From Nostoc sp. MS1 (GTDB lineage Bacteria; Cyanobacteriota; Cyanobacteriia; Cyanobacteriales; Nostocaceae): 64,000 nt of DNA. A program made the position numbers and the translations under genes. Shown one piece after another: positions 1 to 8,552 of the stretch. Position 1 is the first letter of the stretch. Every line of letters starts with the position of its first letter. Below the pieces are notes generated by a model, which searched no databases, was not told the origin of the DNA, and was given only the letters and a program-made list of their open reading frames with translations. The DNA is taken from NCBI RefSeq assembly GCF_019976755.1, contig NZ_AP023441.1, positions 7,077,038 through 7,141,037 of the forward strand, read 5' to 3'.

Positions 1-323
1 CTCATGTCTACAAAAGCTGAGTCTTTTTGAATACCTGCATTATTTACCAGGATATCAATAGTGCCAAACTGCTCAATTGCTTGCTGAAACATCGCTTTTA
101 CCTGGTCTTCCTTGCTGACATCAGCTTGAATGGCAAAAGCTTCTCCATTATTGGCTTGAATATCATCGACAATTTTTTGGGCTTCTTGGGCTTCGGAATG
201 GTAGTTAATAGCTACTGCTGCACCTGATAAAGCCAAATAGCGAGCTATAGCTTCACCAATGCCAGAACTCGCACCCGTGACAAGTGCTTTTTGACCTTTG
301 AGCAGGTAAGGGGAATAGCTCAT
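1..323 (-). CDS. Short-chain dehydrogenase/reductase, 3' part outside window
   Basis: The start codon is at 321-323 and the reading frame stays open to the window edge, giving the first 107 residues. A TGxxxGIG nucleotide-binding motif sits at residues 16-23 (TGASSGIG) and the NNAG motif at 94-97, both diagnostic of classical SDR enzymes. The stretch AINYHS after the second beta strand is like glucose-1-dehydrogenase and 3-oxoacyl reductase-type members that often use NADP(H). The catalytic Tyr-Lys pair would lie outside the window, so substrate and completeness cannot be judged. Family assignment is firm; the specific reaction is unknown. Confidence 0.9.
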   Translation of the reverse strand, partial: MSYSPYLLKGQKALVTGASSGIGEAIARYLALSGAAVAINYHSEAQEAQKIVDDIQANNGEAFAIQADVSKEDQVKAMFQQAIEQFGTIDILVNNAGIQKDSAFVDM

Positions 324-896
324 AATGTTTCCTTAAAAAATAGAGCTTTAGTTTTGCTAATACTGGGAAATTACATTTCTTATTGTTAACTACTAATGCA
401 ATTCAGTCTTTAATAACTGAGTCAAAAACTATCATTGTTGAGTTTTATTTTTACTAAAACAGTATCAAAAAGTAGTTAATCATATACTTAATTTCACTAG
501 TTACTAATTTGATTCTGGCCTTAATTTAGGAGTTTGCAGTACCAATCGCCTCTAACCATTGGAATAATAAATACCTCTACCCCAAGATATATAGAAATTT
601 CATTTAAATTTCATAATTGTATGAAATCTTCAAAAGTTGAAGGTACTAAGACTGTTTTACAATGTTTATTAATATTTATTTGGGTTTTTCAAGAGTTAAA
701 AATGCAGTTAATAAGCATAAATATTTTTGCTAATCAATCACTCTTGAGATAGTAGTTTTTGGTTTATTTGTAAGATAAGAATTACTAAGAATAGTTTTGT
801 GGAAATAAATTGAAAAATTTAAAAGCCAATAATAGATTGTGTATTTATTAAACTTAACTGAACATTAAAGCATCAGGCGATCGCTAGGAGAAAGCA
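324..896. other. Intergenic region, no gene seen
   Basis: This AT-rich 573-bp stretch separates the divergent dehydrogenase and oxidase operons, so it must hold promoters for both. I see no conserved ORF: the short open frames have no ribosome site and no recognisable protein. An AGGAGA ribosome-binding site at about 885-890 sits 6 bases before the first oxidase-operon start. A HIP1 half site occurs near 878. No operator or promoter could be assigned with confidence. Confidence 0.6.
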
Positions 897-1391
897 ATGT
901 TCTCTCTGCCTCTAAATAGTCAAAATCTCCCATACCCCGACCCCATTCACCCGATAGTGGTGCATTTCGTAATTGCAATGGTGCTTTTCTCCTTTGTTTG
1001 CGATGTATTAGGTTATTTCACTCATAACACACGCTTGTTTGAAGTTGGTTTTTGGAATATATTTGTCGCGGCGATCGCAATTTTTGTCGCCATAATTTTT
1101 GGACAGTTTGAAGCAGGGTTAGCGCAAGTATATCCAGCCGTCCAGCCTACACTGAATTTTCACACAGTCATGGGTTGGTCACTAGGGGCGATCGTTGCGA
1201 TTGTTACAGCTTGGCGGTTTGTGATTCGCAATCGCCACCCCCACAAAGTTCCGCCTGCTTATCTTGGTACAGCAACGTTCTTGGTATGTCTAGTGTTATT
1301 GCAAGTATATTTAGGCAGCAAGCTGTTTTGGGTATATGGCTTGCACGTTGAGCCAGTGGTTGAAGCGATGAAGCAGAGGATATCACCATGA
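897..1391 (+). CDS. DUF2231 membrane protein, first gene of oxidase operon
   Basis: This 164-residue protein has four hydrophobic segments and matches the DUF2231 family, whose members are small four-helix membrane proteins of unknown biochemistry. Conserved histidines lie in HPIVVHF near the N-terminus, in NFHTVMGW mid-protein and in YGLHVEP near the C-terminus, a spacing that could ligate heme or metal (inference). An AGGAGA ribosome site precedes the ATG. The stop overlaps the next start (ATGA at 1388-1391), so the two DUF2231 genes are translationally coupled. Its place at the head of a terminal oxidase operon suggests a role in that oxidase's assembly or electron input, but this is unproven. 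Confidence 0.85.
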   Translation: MFSLPLNSQNLPYPDPIHPIVVHFVIAMVLFSFVCDVLGYFTHNTRLFEVGFWNIFVAAIAIFVAIIFGQFEAGLAQVYPAVQPTLNFHTVMGWSLGAIVAIVTAWRFVIRNRHPHKVPPAYLGTATFLVCLVLLQVYLGSKLFWVYGLHVEPVVEAMKQRISP

Positions 1392-1993
1392 ACTCGCAAC
1401 TAATTGACCAATTAAGACTGAGATTAGGCATTAACGGATTACCCTACGAAATTCCTATGCACCCTAAACTGGTGCATTTGACATTAGGCTTATTTATTCT
1501 TGCCATCTTATTTGACATAGCAGGAGCGATTTTTCCTATAGAAAGACCCATCTTCAAATTCTTGGGTGTGTCTGCTATCCGTTCTGGCTTCTTCGATGTT
1601 GGCTGGTACAACCTGATAGGGGCATCAGTTATCACTTTTTTTACTGTCGCCTTTGGTTTTTTCGAGCTAATACTGGCAAACCCACCAACTGATCAAATAA
1701 GTGCTTGGGGGTTAAATGCCTCTATGACAATGGTTTTGCATGGTTTGGGTGGCATTTTGTTGTTAGGAGCGATCGTTGCTATGACCGTGTGGAGAGGTTT
1801 ACAGCGCTACCACTGGCGCAAGAATGAATCTAGACAGGTGCAATGGGGTTACTTGTTAGTAGGTGTAGCAATGTTCGGAATTTTATTTGTCCACGGAACT
1901 TTAGGAGGACAATTAGGCTCAGAATTTGGGATTCACGTTACGGCTGCTAAGTTAATCCAACAGGGAGCAAACCCAAGCTTACTACCCAAATAA
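1388..1993 (+). CDS. DUF2231 membrane protein, second copy
   Basis: This 201-residue paralogue of the preceding gene also belongs to DUF2231 and has four predicted membrane spans. The same three histidine positions recur: HPKLVHL near residue 27, VLHGLGG mid-protein and FGIHVTA near the end. It is longer than its neighbour because of a larger first loop. The ATGA overlap with the upstream gene and the 19-base gap to the subunit II gene place it inside the oxidase operon. Two unequal copies side by side could act as a heterodimer. No biochemical function is established for the family as far as I know. Confidence 0.85.
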   Translation: MNSQLIDQLRLRLGINGLPYEIPMHPKLVHLTLGLFILAILFDIAGAIFPIERPIFKFLGVSAIRSGFFDVGWYNLIGASVITFFTVAFGFFELILANPPTDQISAWGLNASMTMVLHGLGGILLLGAIVAMTVWRGLQRYHWRKNESRQVQWGYLLVGVAMFGILFVHGTLGGQLGSEFGIHVTAAKLIQQGANPSLLPK

Positions 1994-2012
1994 AGGAAAG
2001 TATTCTAAGTTT

Positions 2013-2957
2013 ATGCCAAGATTTTTAGAATATTTATTGATAGCTGGTTATATTGCCGTGCTGCTCGTTGTCAGTCATTGGATTGGGCAATGTGCTTATA
2101 ATTGGATGCCTGTGGAAGCTACAGCAGAAGCACAAAAGGTAGATAGCTTGTTTAGCTTCTTAACCTCAATTGGTTCGTTTATTATCCTTGGGCTTGTAGG
2201 AATGATGGTGTACTCGGTACTCTTCTTTCGCGCACCCAAAAATGACTACAGCGAGGGACACCCATCTAGAGGAGATATTAAGCTAGAGATTTTATGGACG
2301 GCGACTCCAACCTTACTAGTTTTGTGGATTGCTTTCCAAGGCTTCAATATTTATCAGCAATTAAATATTCTAGGTTTAGGGCAAATCGTACATTTGCATA
2401 CACCGCTAGAATTAGAAGCACCAGCTTATGCCAGTGAAGAACAACCGAAACCTGCTGCGGAAACCATAGATGTTTTTGTCAAACAGTGGGATTGGTCTTT
2501 TCGGTATCCCAATAATGTTACTAGTAAGGAATTGCACCTGCCTGTAAATCTTCGTACTCGCCTAAATCTGCACGCCAAGGAAGTCCTCCACAGTTTTTAC
2601 GTCCCTGAGTTCCGCTTACAACAATATATTGTCCCTGGACGAGAAATTGAGCTTGTAGTTACACCCACTCGGATCGGTCAGTATAAACTTAAAGACGCTT
2701 TATTTAGCGGTACTTATTTTGCGTTGATGGAAGCCAATGTTCATATTGAGTCACCCCAGCAATATAGCCAGTGGCTAAGTCAAGCCCAAAGCGAATCAGC
2801 AAGTATGGAAAATCAGGCGGTGGCTGAGTATATGCAGCCGCCAAGAACAATGTTGAAGAGTAATTGGTACACCGTCGTACCAGAACAAAGCGCGATCGCG
2901 CGAAGCGCAACGCCAAAGACGAACGCTAACGAAAGGAAAGTAATGAATGATACATAA
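2013..2957 (+). CDS. coxB: Heme-copper oxidase subunit II lacking the CuA site
   Basis: This 314-residue protein has two N-terminal membrane spans (about residues 8-25 and 45-70) and a periplasmic cupredoxin domain. The conserved LHSFYVPEFR stretch keeps the first CuA histidine, but the C-terminal ligand loop that normally reads CxExCGxxHxxM here reads DALFSGTYFALM: both cysteines, the Glu and the second His are gone and only the Met remains. CuA cannot form, so the enzyme probably takes electrons from quinol rather than cytochrome c or plastocyanin. This fits the third, alternative oxidase (cox3/ARTO type) of heterocystous cyanobacteria. The last ~25 residues are encoded by a low-complexity GCGCGAAGCGC-type insertion. 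The stop overlaps the subunit I start by 11 bases. Confidence 0.95.
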   Translation: MPRFLEYLLIAGYIAVLLVVSHWIGQCAYNWMPVEATAEAQKVDSLFSFLTSIGSFIILGLVGMMVYSVLFFRAPKNDYSEGHPSRGDIKLEILWTATPTLLVLWIAFQGFNIYQQLNILGLGQIVHLHTPLELEAPAYASEEQPKPAAETIDVFVKQWDWSFRYPNNVTSKELHLPVNLRTRLNLHAKEVLHSFYVPEFRLQQYIVPGREIELVVTPTRIGQYKLKDALFSGTYFALMEANVHIESPQQYSQWLSQAQSESASMENQAVAEYMQPPRTMLKSNWYTVVPEQSAIARSATPKTNANERKVMNDT

Positions 2958-4623
2958 TCCTAGCGAAAATCTTGCCCAGAATAGAGAACCTGAAACCGAC
3001 TCCGAGAATAACTGGCGACAATACTTCAGCTTCAGCACTGACCATAAAGTGATCGGTGTTCAGTACATGGTGACGACGTTCATTTTTTTCCTGATTGGCG
3101 GACTGTTGGCAATGCTCATCCGTGCTGAACTGATTACGCCTGCCTCAAATGTAGTTGATCGTCCCCTGTATAACGGCTTGTTTACCTTGCATGGGACAAT
3201 CATGATTTTTTTATGGATTATCCCCTTTAATGCAGGTATATCTAACTACCTAGTACCCCTGATGATTGGTGCGCGGGATATGGCGTTTCCCCTGCTCAAT
3301 GCCATCTCTTTCTGGATGATTCCCCCAAGTGGGCTTTTATTAATATCGAGCTTCTTTTTACCCAATGGTACGGCACAATCCGGCTGGTGGTCTTATCCAC
3401 CAATTAGTCTGCAAATTCCTCCTGGTCAACCGATTAACGGCGAATTTATTTGGATTGTCAGTATAGTCCTGATTGGCATCTCCTCAATTATGGGGGCAGT
3501 TAACTTTGTCACCACTATTTTTTGGATGCGGGCCCCAGGAATGACATTCTTCCGAATGCCTGTGTTTGTTTGGTCAGTTCTCAGCGCCCAACTGTTGCAG
3601 TTAATTAATTTGCCTTCCCTCACAGCTGCATTAATCTTGCTGTTATTTGACCTCAGTTTTGGCACACAATTCTTCAAACCTTTAGAGAATGGCGACCCAA
3701 TTATTTATCAGCATTTATTCTGGTTCTACTCCCACCCCGCAGTTTACATCATGGCGCTGCCAGCCTTTGGTATTTTTGCCGAGGTTCTACCAGCTTTTTC
3801 CCGTAACCCCCTATTTGGCTATCGTTCATTAGCTGTTGCTTCTTTAGGCATCGCTTTTGTCAGCATCTTTGTTTGGGTGCATCATATGTTTACCAGCGCC
3901 ACCCCAAGCTGGATGCGGATGTTATTTATGGTGACATCAATGTTGGTTTCTGTACCTACTGGTGTTAAGGCATTTGGTTGGACTGCCACGATTTGGAGGA
4001 GTAAGCTGCACTTAGAAACACCCATGCTATTCGCTATGGGGGGCGCAGCCATGTTTCTGCTTGGCGGTGTCACTGGTGTAATGTTGGCAGCAGTACCGTT
4101 TGATATTCACGTCCACAATACCTACTTTATAGTGGGACACTTCCACTACATTGTCTTTAACACCATTACGATGGCAATTTTTGCTGCCATTTACTTTTGG
4201 TTTCCTAAGATTACTGGACGGATGTATGCTGAAGGTTGGGGGAAATTACATTTCTGGTTAACCTTTATAGGTGCTAACCTGACTTTCTTCCCCATGCTGC
4301 CACTAGGTTTACAGGGAATGGTACGCCGTATTTCCTCCTACGACCCACGCTATCAGGGATGGAATATCGTTGCTAGTCTAGGCGGCTTCTTGCTAGGAGT
4401 ATCTATACTACCTTTTATTGCCAATATGGTGGGTTCTTGCCTATACGGTCAAAAAGCAAGTGATAATCCCTGGTTCGCTACTGGGTTGGAATGGACAACA
4501 ACCTCACCACCACCACGCGATAACTTTGCAGAAATTCCAGTTGTAAAAAGACCACCCTACGATTATGGCGATCCTAAATATTCGGTGATTGAACCTCCCG
4601 ACTATCACCAGCAAGAACATTAA
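2947..4623 (+). CDS. coxA: Heme-copper oxidase subunit I, A2-like
   Basis: This 558-residue protein has the twelve-span architecture of subunit I and all heme/copper ligands: LHGTIMIF (low-spin heme His), SHPAVY (CuB His and cross-linked Tyr), VHHMF (CuB His pair) and HVHNTYFIVGHFHY (high- and low-spin heme His). The helix VI motif YSHPAVY lacks the Glu of A1-type oxidases and carries the Tyr-Ser pair that defines A2-type proton channels. It reduces oxygen to water and pumps protons. With a CuA-less subunit II it is probably a quinol oxidase. In Anabaena the cox3 oxidase of this type is heterocyst-expressed and helps protect nitrogenase; assigning that role here is inference from family. The start overlaps coxB. 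Confidence 0.97.
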   Translation: MIHNPSENLAQNREPETDSENNWRQYFSFSTDHKVIGVQYMVTTFIFFLIGGLLAMLIRAELITPASNVVDRPLYNGLFTLHGTIMIFLWIIPFNAGISNYLVPLMIGARDMAFPLLNAISFWMIPPSGLLLISSFFLPNGTAQSGWWSYPPISLQIPPGQPINGEFIWIVSIVLIGISSIMGAVNFVTTIFWMRAPGMTFFRMPVFVWSVLSAQLLQLINLPSLTAALILLLFDLSFGTQFFKPLENGDPIIYQHLFWFYSHPAVYIMALPAFGIFAEVLPAFSRNPLFGYRSLAVASLGIAFVSIFVWVHHMFTSATPSWMRMLFMVTSMLVSVPTGVKAFGWTATIWRSKLHLETPMLFAMGGAAMFLLGGVTGVMLAAVPFDIHVHNTYFIVGHFHYIVFNTITMAIFAAIYFWFPKITGRMYAEGWGKLHFWLTFIGANLTFFPMLPLGLQGMVRRISSYDPRYQGWNIVASLGGFLLGVSILPFIANMVGSCLYGQKASDNPWFATGLEWTTTSPPPRDNFAEIPVVKRPPYDYGDPKYSVIEPPDYHQQEH

Positions 4624-4683
4624 AACCAAGCGCCAACGCTTAGGCAACTAGGAGTTTTAAGTTAGTCCCAATTCCCAAAATTT

Positions 4684-5352
4684 ATGAACCGTGGCGTTAT
4701 TCATGTAGATGAAAGTCCCGTACCTTTAGAACGGTGGCGGCAATACCTACCAAATTGGCTCAAACGTTTTTTACCAATTCGTGGTGGACGTTCTCAAGAC
4801 CATCATGGCAAGGGTATGTTTGGGTTTACTGTGTTTCTGTTATCAGAAAGCATCGTTTTTTTTAGTTTGATTTTTACCTACGTTGCTCTACGATTAACAC
4901 ACTCACAAAATTGGCTACCGCCTCATATTTCGGGGCCAAAATTATCTACTTTTGTTATTATTAATACAATAATATTACTCTCCAGCAGCTTTGTTATTCA
5001 AACGGCTGAAAACTTCCTTAAGCGTAGTCAGCTAAATAAGTTCCGTTGGCTCTGGCTGATAACAATTTGTATGGGAACTTATTTTTTGATTGGGCAAGGA
5101 ATTGAATGGAGTAACCTTGATTTTGGGTTAAGTACAGGATTAGTTGGTTCTACATTCTATGTTTTAACTGGGTTCCACGGTTTACACGTTCTTAGTGGGG
5201 TGATTCTCCAGATAATTATGCTTGTTCGTTCTTTCATTCCAGGGAATTACAATAAGACTCATTTTGGTACAAGTGCAACTACTCTCTTTTGGCATTTCGT
5301 TGATATAGTTTGGGTTTTATTATTCTCAGTAGTTTATCTTTGGCGAGCGTAA
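4684..5352 (+). CDS. coxC: Heme-copper oxidase subunit III
   Basis: This 222-residue membrane protein matches cytochrome c oxidase subunit III in the five-helix bacterial form. The LLSESIVFFSL helix carries the conserved Glu, and GFHGLHVLSGV plus HFVDIVWVLLFSVVYLW are the typical C-terminal signatures. Subunit III stabilises subunit I and its oxygen and proton entry. It starts 60 bases after coxA in the same operon; the spacer contains a GCGCCAACGCTTAGGC sequence of the dispersed repeat type. No catalytic cofactor is expected. The assignment is firm. Confidence 0.95.
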   Translation: MNRGVIHVDESPVPLERWRQYLPNWLKRFLPIRGGRSQDHHGKGMFGFTVFLLSESIVFFSLIFTYVALRLTHSQNWLPPHISGPKLSTFVIINTIILLSSSFVIQTAENFLKRSQLNKFRWLWLITICMGTYFLIGQGIEWSNLDFGLSTGLVGSTFYVLTGFHGLHVLSGVILQIIMLVRSFIPGNYNKTHFGTSATTLFWHFVDIVWVLLFSVVYLWRA

Positions 5353-5391
5353 AAATATTCAAGGATTAGTAGTATTTTTAGGAGTAATTTT

Positions 5392-5631
5392 ATGAAATTT
5401 CTAGCACAAGAATTACCATCCCCCAGAGCAATTCAAGAAGCTCCTACCCCTGGACAAACTCAAGACCCATTAATTGCCAAAGGTTTACAGAAAGGACAGT
5501 ATGTAGGAATTATTGGACTAGCGATCGCCCTAGTCGCGGCTGTAGGCTTTTTTAGTCGCAGATTTGAATACGCTCTTATCTTCGCCTTTTTTGTTAGCGC
5601 TATTCTCATCGCTTTCTTCTTATTTGTTTAG
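5392..5631 (+). CDS. Small two-span membrane protein ending the oxidase operon
   Basis: This 79-residue ORF has an AGGAG ribosome site and lies 39 bases after coxC. Its first 38 residues are hydrophilic and proline-rich (PSPRAIQEAPTPG), followed by two hydrophobic segments (about 39-56 and 60-78) joined by the short positive loop FSRRFEY. I do not recognise a named family. Size, position and topology resemble small accessory subunits such as subunit IV of bacterial oxidases, but sequence similarity to those is not evident. It is very likely co-transcribed with the oxidase. Confidence 0.75.
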   Translation: MKFLAQELPSPRAIQEAPTPGQTQDPLIAKGLQKGQYVGIIGLAIALVAAVGFFSRRFEYALIFAFFVSAILIAFFLFV

Positions 5632-5635
5632 AAGA

Positions 5636-5680
5636 GTCATTGGTCATTGGTCATTAGTCATTAGTCATTAGTCATTAGTC
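5636..5680. repeat. Heptameric tandem repeat (GTCATTA type)
   Basis: About six near-perfect heptamers of GTCATTA/GTCATTG follow the oxidase operon. Such long tandemly repeated repetitive sequences are common between genes in Nostoc and Anabaena. It is followed by a CT-rich stretch of ACTCCCC units up to the next start. No function is known. Confidence 0.85.
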
Positions 5681-5750
5681 AAAAGGCAGCAGGCAGTAAT
5701 AATTATCTCCCTCATCTCCCCCCACTCCCCACACTCCCCACTCCCTTCCT

Positions 5751-7115
5751 ATGAACAACCCTGTTTATCAAACTGTGATTCTCGGCGGTGGTTTTACCGG
5801 ACTCTTTACCGCCTTACACTTAGCTCATGAACATTATCCTCGCTCGGTGATTTTAATTGATAAAAATGAGCGATTTTGTTTTAAGCCATTGCTTTACGAA
5901 TACTTCGATGGCGAGATGGATACCTTGCAAGTAGTACCACGTTTTTCGGAATTACTGAAAGGTAGTGGTGTTATCTTTGTGCAAGATACCGTACAAACGG
6001 TAGACTTACATCAAAAGGAAGTCAAATTAGCTTCTGGTAACTCCTACAATTACAGCAATTTAGTATTAGCTTTAGGTAGCGTTACTGGTTATCATCATGT
6101 TGATGGTGCAAAAGAAAATGCGTTTCCTTTTTGGACGCAAGCAGATGCGATCGCCCTTGACAAACATTTACGTGACTGCTTACAAAAAGCCATCCAAACC
6201 GATGATGCAGAACAACGTCGCCAACTATTAACAGTAGTTGTAGTTGGTGGTGGTGCTTCTGGTGTGGAAATGGCAGCGACTTTAGCAGATTTTCTCCCAC
6301 ATTGGTATGAAGGTTTAAGGGGTAATGCTGCGGAAATTCGTATAGTTCTGCTCAATCATGGTCAAGAAATTCTTGATGGTGATATTAACAATCCGTTGCG
6401 TCCCATTGCCCAGAAAGAGTTACAAAAACGAACTATTCCGATTGAAATCCTCACAGGAGCAGAAGCCACTGCTGTACGTCCCCATGCAATTGAATATAAA
6501 AGCAATGATGAAATTAAGACCTTAGCAACCCACACCACAATCTGGACGGCTGGCACTTCTAACCATCCCCTAATTCAAGAGTTACCCATTCCTCAAGAAC
6601 ATAGGGATCATCATGGTCGTCCTCTAGTTACGCCTACAATGCAATTACTTGATTTCCCAGAGGTATTTGTTGGTGGGGATTGTGCAGCAGTTCAAAATAA
6701 TTCACTACCAGCTACAGCCCAGGTGGCTTATCAGCAAGGAGCAACTATTGGGCGGAATTTGAAGGCACTAGCTTTAGGTGAACCTCTCAAGCCTGTTAAG
6801 GTTAACATCCGGGGAACTTTATTAAAATTGGGGTTAAATGATGCTGCTGCCAACTTATTCAATGTTTTTGAAGTTGCAGGTGAACCCGCGCACTTAATTC
6901 GTCAAGGCACTTATTTAACCCTATTACCAAGTCCAATTCACGACTTTAAAGCGACTACAGAATGGTTAGATGAAGAGCTATTTCATCAACATCTTGATCC
7001 GCAGGATGTAGGTAAAAAAGTTGTGCAGGCGGTGGAATTAGTTGGGGCTGGAGTTGTGGGCGTTTTAGTTGCCAGGAAGTTATTACAAATGTTGGGTGAT
7101 GAGGAGAAAAAATAG
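5751..7115 (+). CDS. Type II NADH dehydrogenase-like FAD oxidoreductase
   Basis: This 454-residue flavoprotein has an N-terminal FAD-binding fold with GGGFTGL at residues 12-18, a second dinucleotide fold with VVGGGASGVEMA at about 164-175 for NAD(P)H, and VFVGGDCAAV near 305 closing the FAD site. Architecture and length match NDH-2 (Ndb) enzymes, which pass electrons from NADH to the quinone pool without pumping protons. A C-terminal hydrophobic stretch (VELVGAGVVGVLVARKLL) could anchor it to the membrane. Its position just after a likely quinol oxidase operon is suggestive: the two could form a short NADH-quinone-oxygen chain (inference). A different pyridine nucleotide-disulfide family role cannot be excluded. 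Confidence 0.85.
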   Translation: MNNPVYQTVILGGGFTGLFTALHLAHEHYPRSVILIDKNERFCFKPLLYEYFDGEMDTLQVVPRFSELLKGSGVIFVQDTVQTVDLHQKEVKLASGNSYNYSNLVLALGSVTGYHHVDGAKENAFPFWTQADAIALDKHLRDCLQKAIQTDDAEQRRQLLTVVVVGGGASGVEMAATLADFLPHWYEGLRGNAAEIRIVLLNHGQEILDGDINNPLRPIAQKELQKRTIPIEILTGAEATAVRPHAIEYKSNDEIKTLATHTTIWTAGTSNHPLIQELPIPQEHRDHHGRPLVTPTMQLLDFPEVFVGGDCAAVQNNSLPATAQVAYQQGATIGRNLKALALGEPLKPVKVNIRGTLLKLGLNDAAANLFNVFEVAGEPAHLIRQGTYLTLLPSPIHDFKATTEWLDEELFHQHLDPQDVGKKVVQAVELVGAGVVGVLVARKLLQMLGDEEKK

Positions 7116-7154
7116 GGTGTAAAGATAATTTTTTGATAAAAAGGAAATTTATTG

Positions 7155-8120
7155 ATGACTACGCCTAGTCAAACTGATATACAGGTGCAAAGAGTTAGAG
7201 CTATTGGTTTAACGGTAACAAACTGCCTTCGCTCTTTGAATTTCTATACACAAGCACTTGGTTTTGAATTAGTTTCTGATATCACAGTTGCAGGCGAAGA
7301 ATACAGCAATATAGTAGGTGTACCTGGGGCAGAAATTCGCATTGTCACCTTGCGTTTAGGTGATGAAATCATCGAATTGATGGAATATCTCAACATTGAC
7401 TCTCAACCCATTCCCAGCGATTCCCAAAGTAATGACCTATGGTTTCAACATTTGGCGATTGTGGTGAGTGATATGGATAGAGCTTATGCTCATCTGTGTG
7501 CATTTCCTATTCAACCCATATCTACAGCACCGCAAACAATACCACCTGGAAATGAAGCGTCTGGTGGTGTCCGCGCTTTTAAATTTAAAGACCCTGATGG
7601 ACACGATTTAGAGCTAATTTGGTTTCCGCCTGATAAGGGACAAGATAAGTGGCATCAAAACCAGGATCGCTTATTTTTAGGAATTGATCATAGTGCGATG
7701 GCTATTTCTCACACCGAGCAGAGTCTACACTTTTACCGTGACCTCTTGGGAATGGAAGTTGACAGCCGTAGCCTTAACTGGCGTGCAACCCAAGCTCGGA
7801 TGGATAATTTACCAGGAGCCGAAGTTAAAATTACAGCACTGCGACCAGTTCAAGACGGGGTAGGAATTGAACTGCTAGATTATCTTGTGCCAGGTAAAGG
7901 TCGTCCCATACCAAGCAATTGGAAAAGTTGCGATATTGCACACATGCAAATTCAGATGGTTGTCAATAATCTTGAGCAGTTAGTAGAGAAGCTACGACGT
8001 AATGGTGTTGAGTTTGTATCACCACAGATTATACAGCTTAGAGATAGCTCATTTGCTTATCGGCAAGCTTGCTTAGTAAAAGATCCTGATGGACACGCTT
8101 TATTGCTAATTGCAGAATGA
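7155..8120 (+). CDS. VOC family protein with two glyoxalase-type modules
   Basis: The protein has two vicinal-oxygen-chelate modules, each with a VRAIGLTV or IDHSAMAI opening strand, an FYxxxLGxE segment and a KDPDGHxLxLI ending (about residues 15-155 and 170-320). KDPDGH near each module end carries the typical metal-ligand region. This layout fits extradiol dioxygenases or lactoylglutathione lyase-like enzymes; I cannot name the substrate. I prefer the ATG at 7155 over a TTG three bases earlier because AAGGA lies 9 bases before it. It is 39 bases after the NDH-2-like gene and may be co-transcribed. Confidence 0.85.
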   Translation: MTTPSQTDIQVQRVRAIGLTVTNCLRSLNFYTQALGFELVSDITVAGEEYSNIVGVPGAEIRIVTLRLGDEIIELMEYLNIDSQPIPSDSQSNDLWFQHLAIVVSDMDRAYAHLCAFPIQPISTAPQTIPPGNEASGGVRAFKFKDPDGHDLELIWFPPDKGQDKWHQNQDRLFLGIDHSAMAISHTEQSLHFYRDLLGMEVDSRSLNWRATQARMDNLPGAEVKITALRPVQDGVGIELLDYLVPGKGRPIPSNWKSCDIAHMQIQMVVNNLEQLVEKLRRNGVEFVSPQIIQLRDSSFAYRQACLVKDPDGHALLLIAE

Positions 8121-8552
8121 TATGCAAACAATTTAAGAATATACAATGCTGCGTAAGCATAATTAACATAAAATATTTGTGAACAAACCATGCCATATCA
8201 TGGTTTCTCAAAAAACCTGAATTAGTAACACTATAGTTACCCTTCTTAATAAATATTTATAATTAAACCTTACTATTCTCAGTCTTTAGCTAGAGATTCA
8301 CTTATGGTCTTTTTATATTAAACTTTTATAATTCAATCTAATCTGTTCTATAGTGTTAGTGTCCTATATTTATATAGTATAAAATTCAATTTAACATCAA
8401 GTTGATTTAATTAATTAAAAAATCTTGTAACAGCCCATCGGCTCAGTTCGCGCTAAGAAATTACTCAACTTATCTTAGTAGCGAATACTATTATTAAAAA
8501 TAATTTAAACAGTTGGGAATAAAATTATGTTAAATAAAAGTGATAATTAAAA
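8121..8552. other. Intergenic region, no gene seen
   Basis: This 432-bp AT-rich spacer precedes the AI-2E family transporter. It has no plausible ORF, tRNA or strong terminator hairpin that I can see. Promoter elements are presumably present but not identifiable by eye. Confidence 0.55.

Noticed and set aside
27..752. Two short plus-strand frames (27-227 and 534-752)
   Set aside because: The first is antisense to the dehydrogenase; the second lies in AT-rich spacer without ribosome site or family.
5636..5680. CRISPR-like or transposon repeats
   Set aside because: Heptamer periodicity without spacers is the normal tandem repeat class of Nostoc-type genomes.
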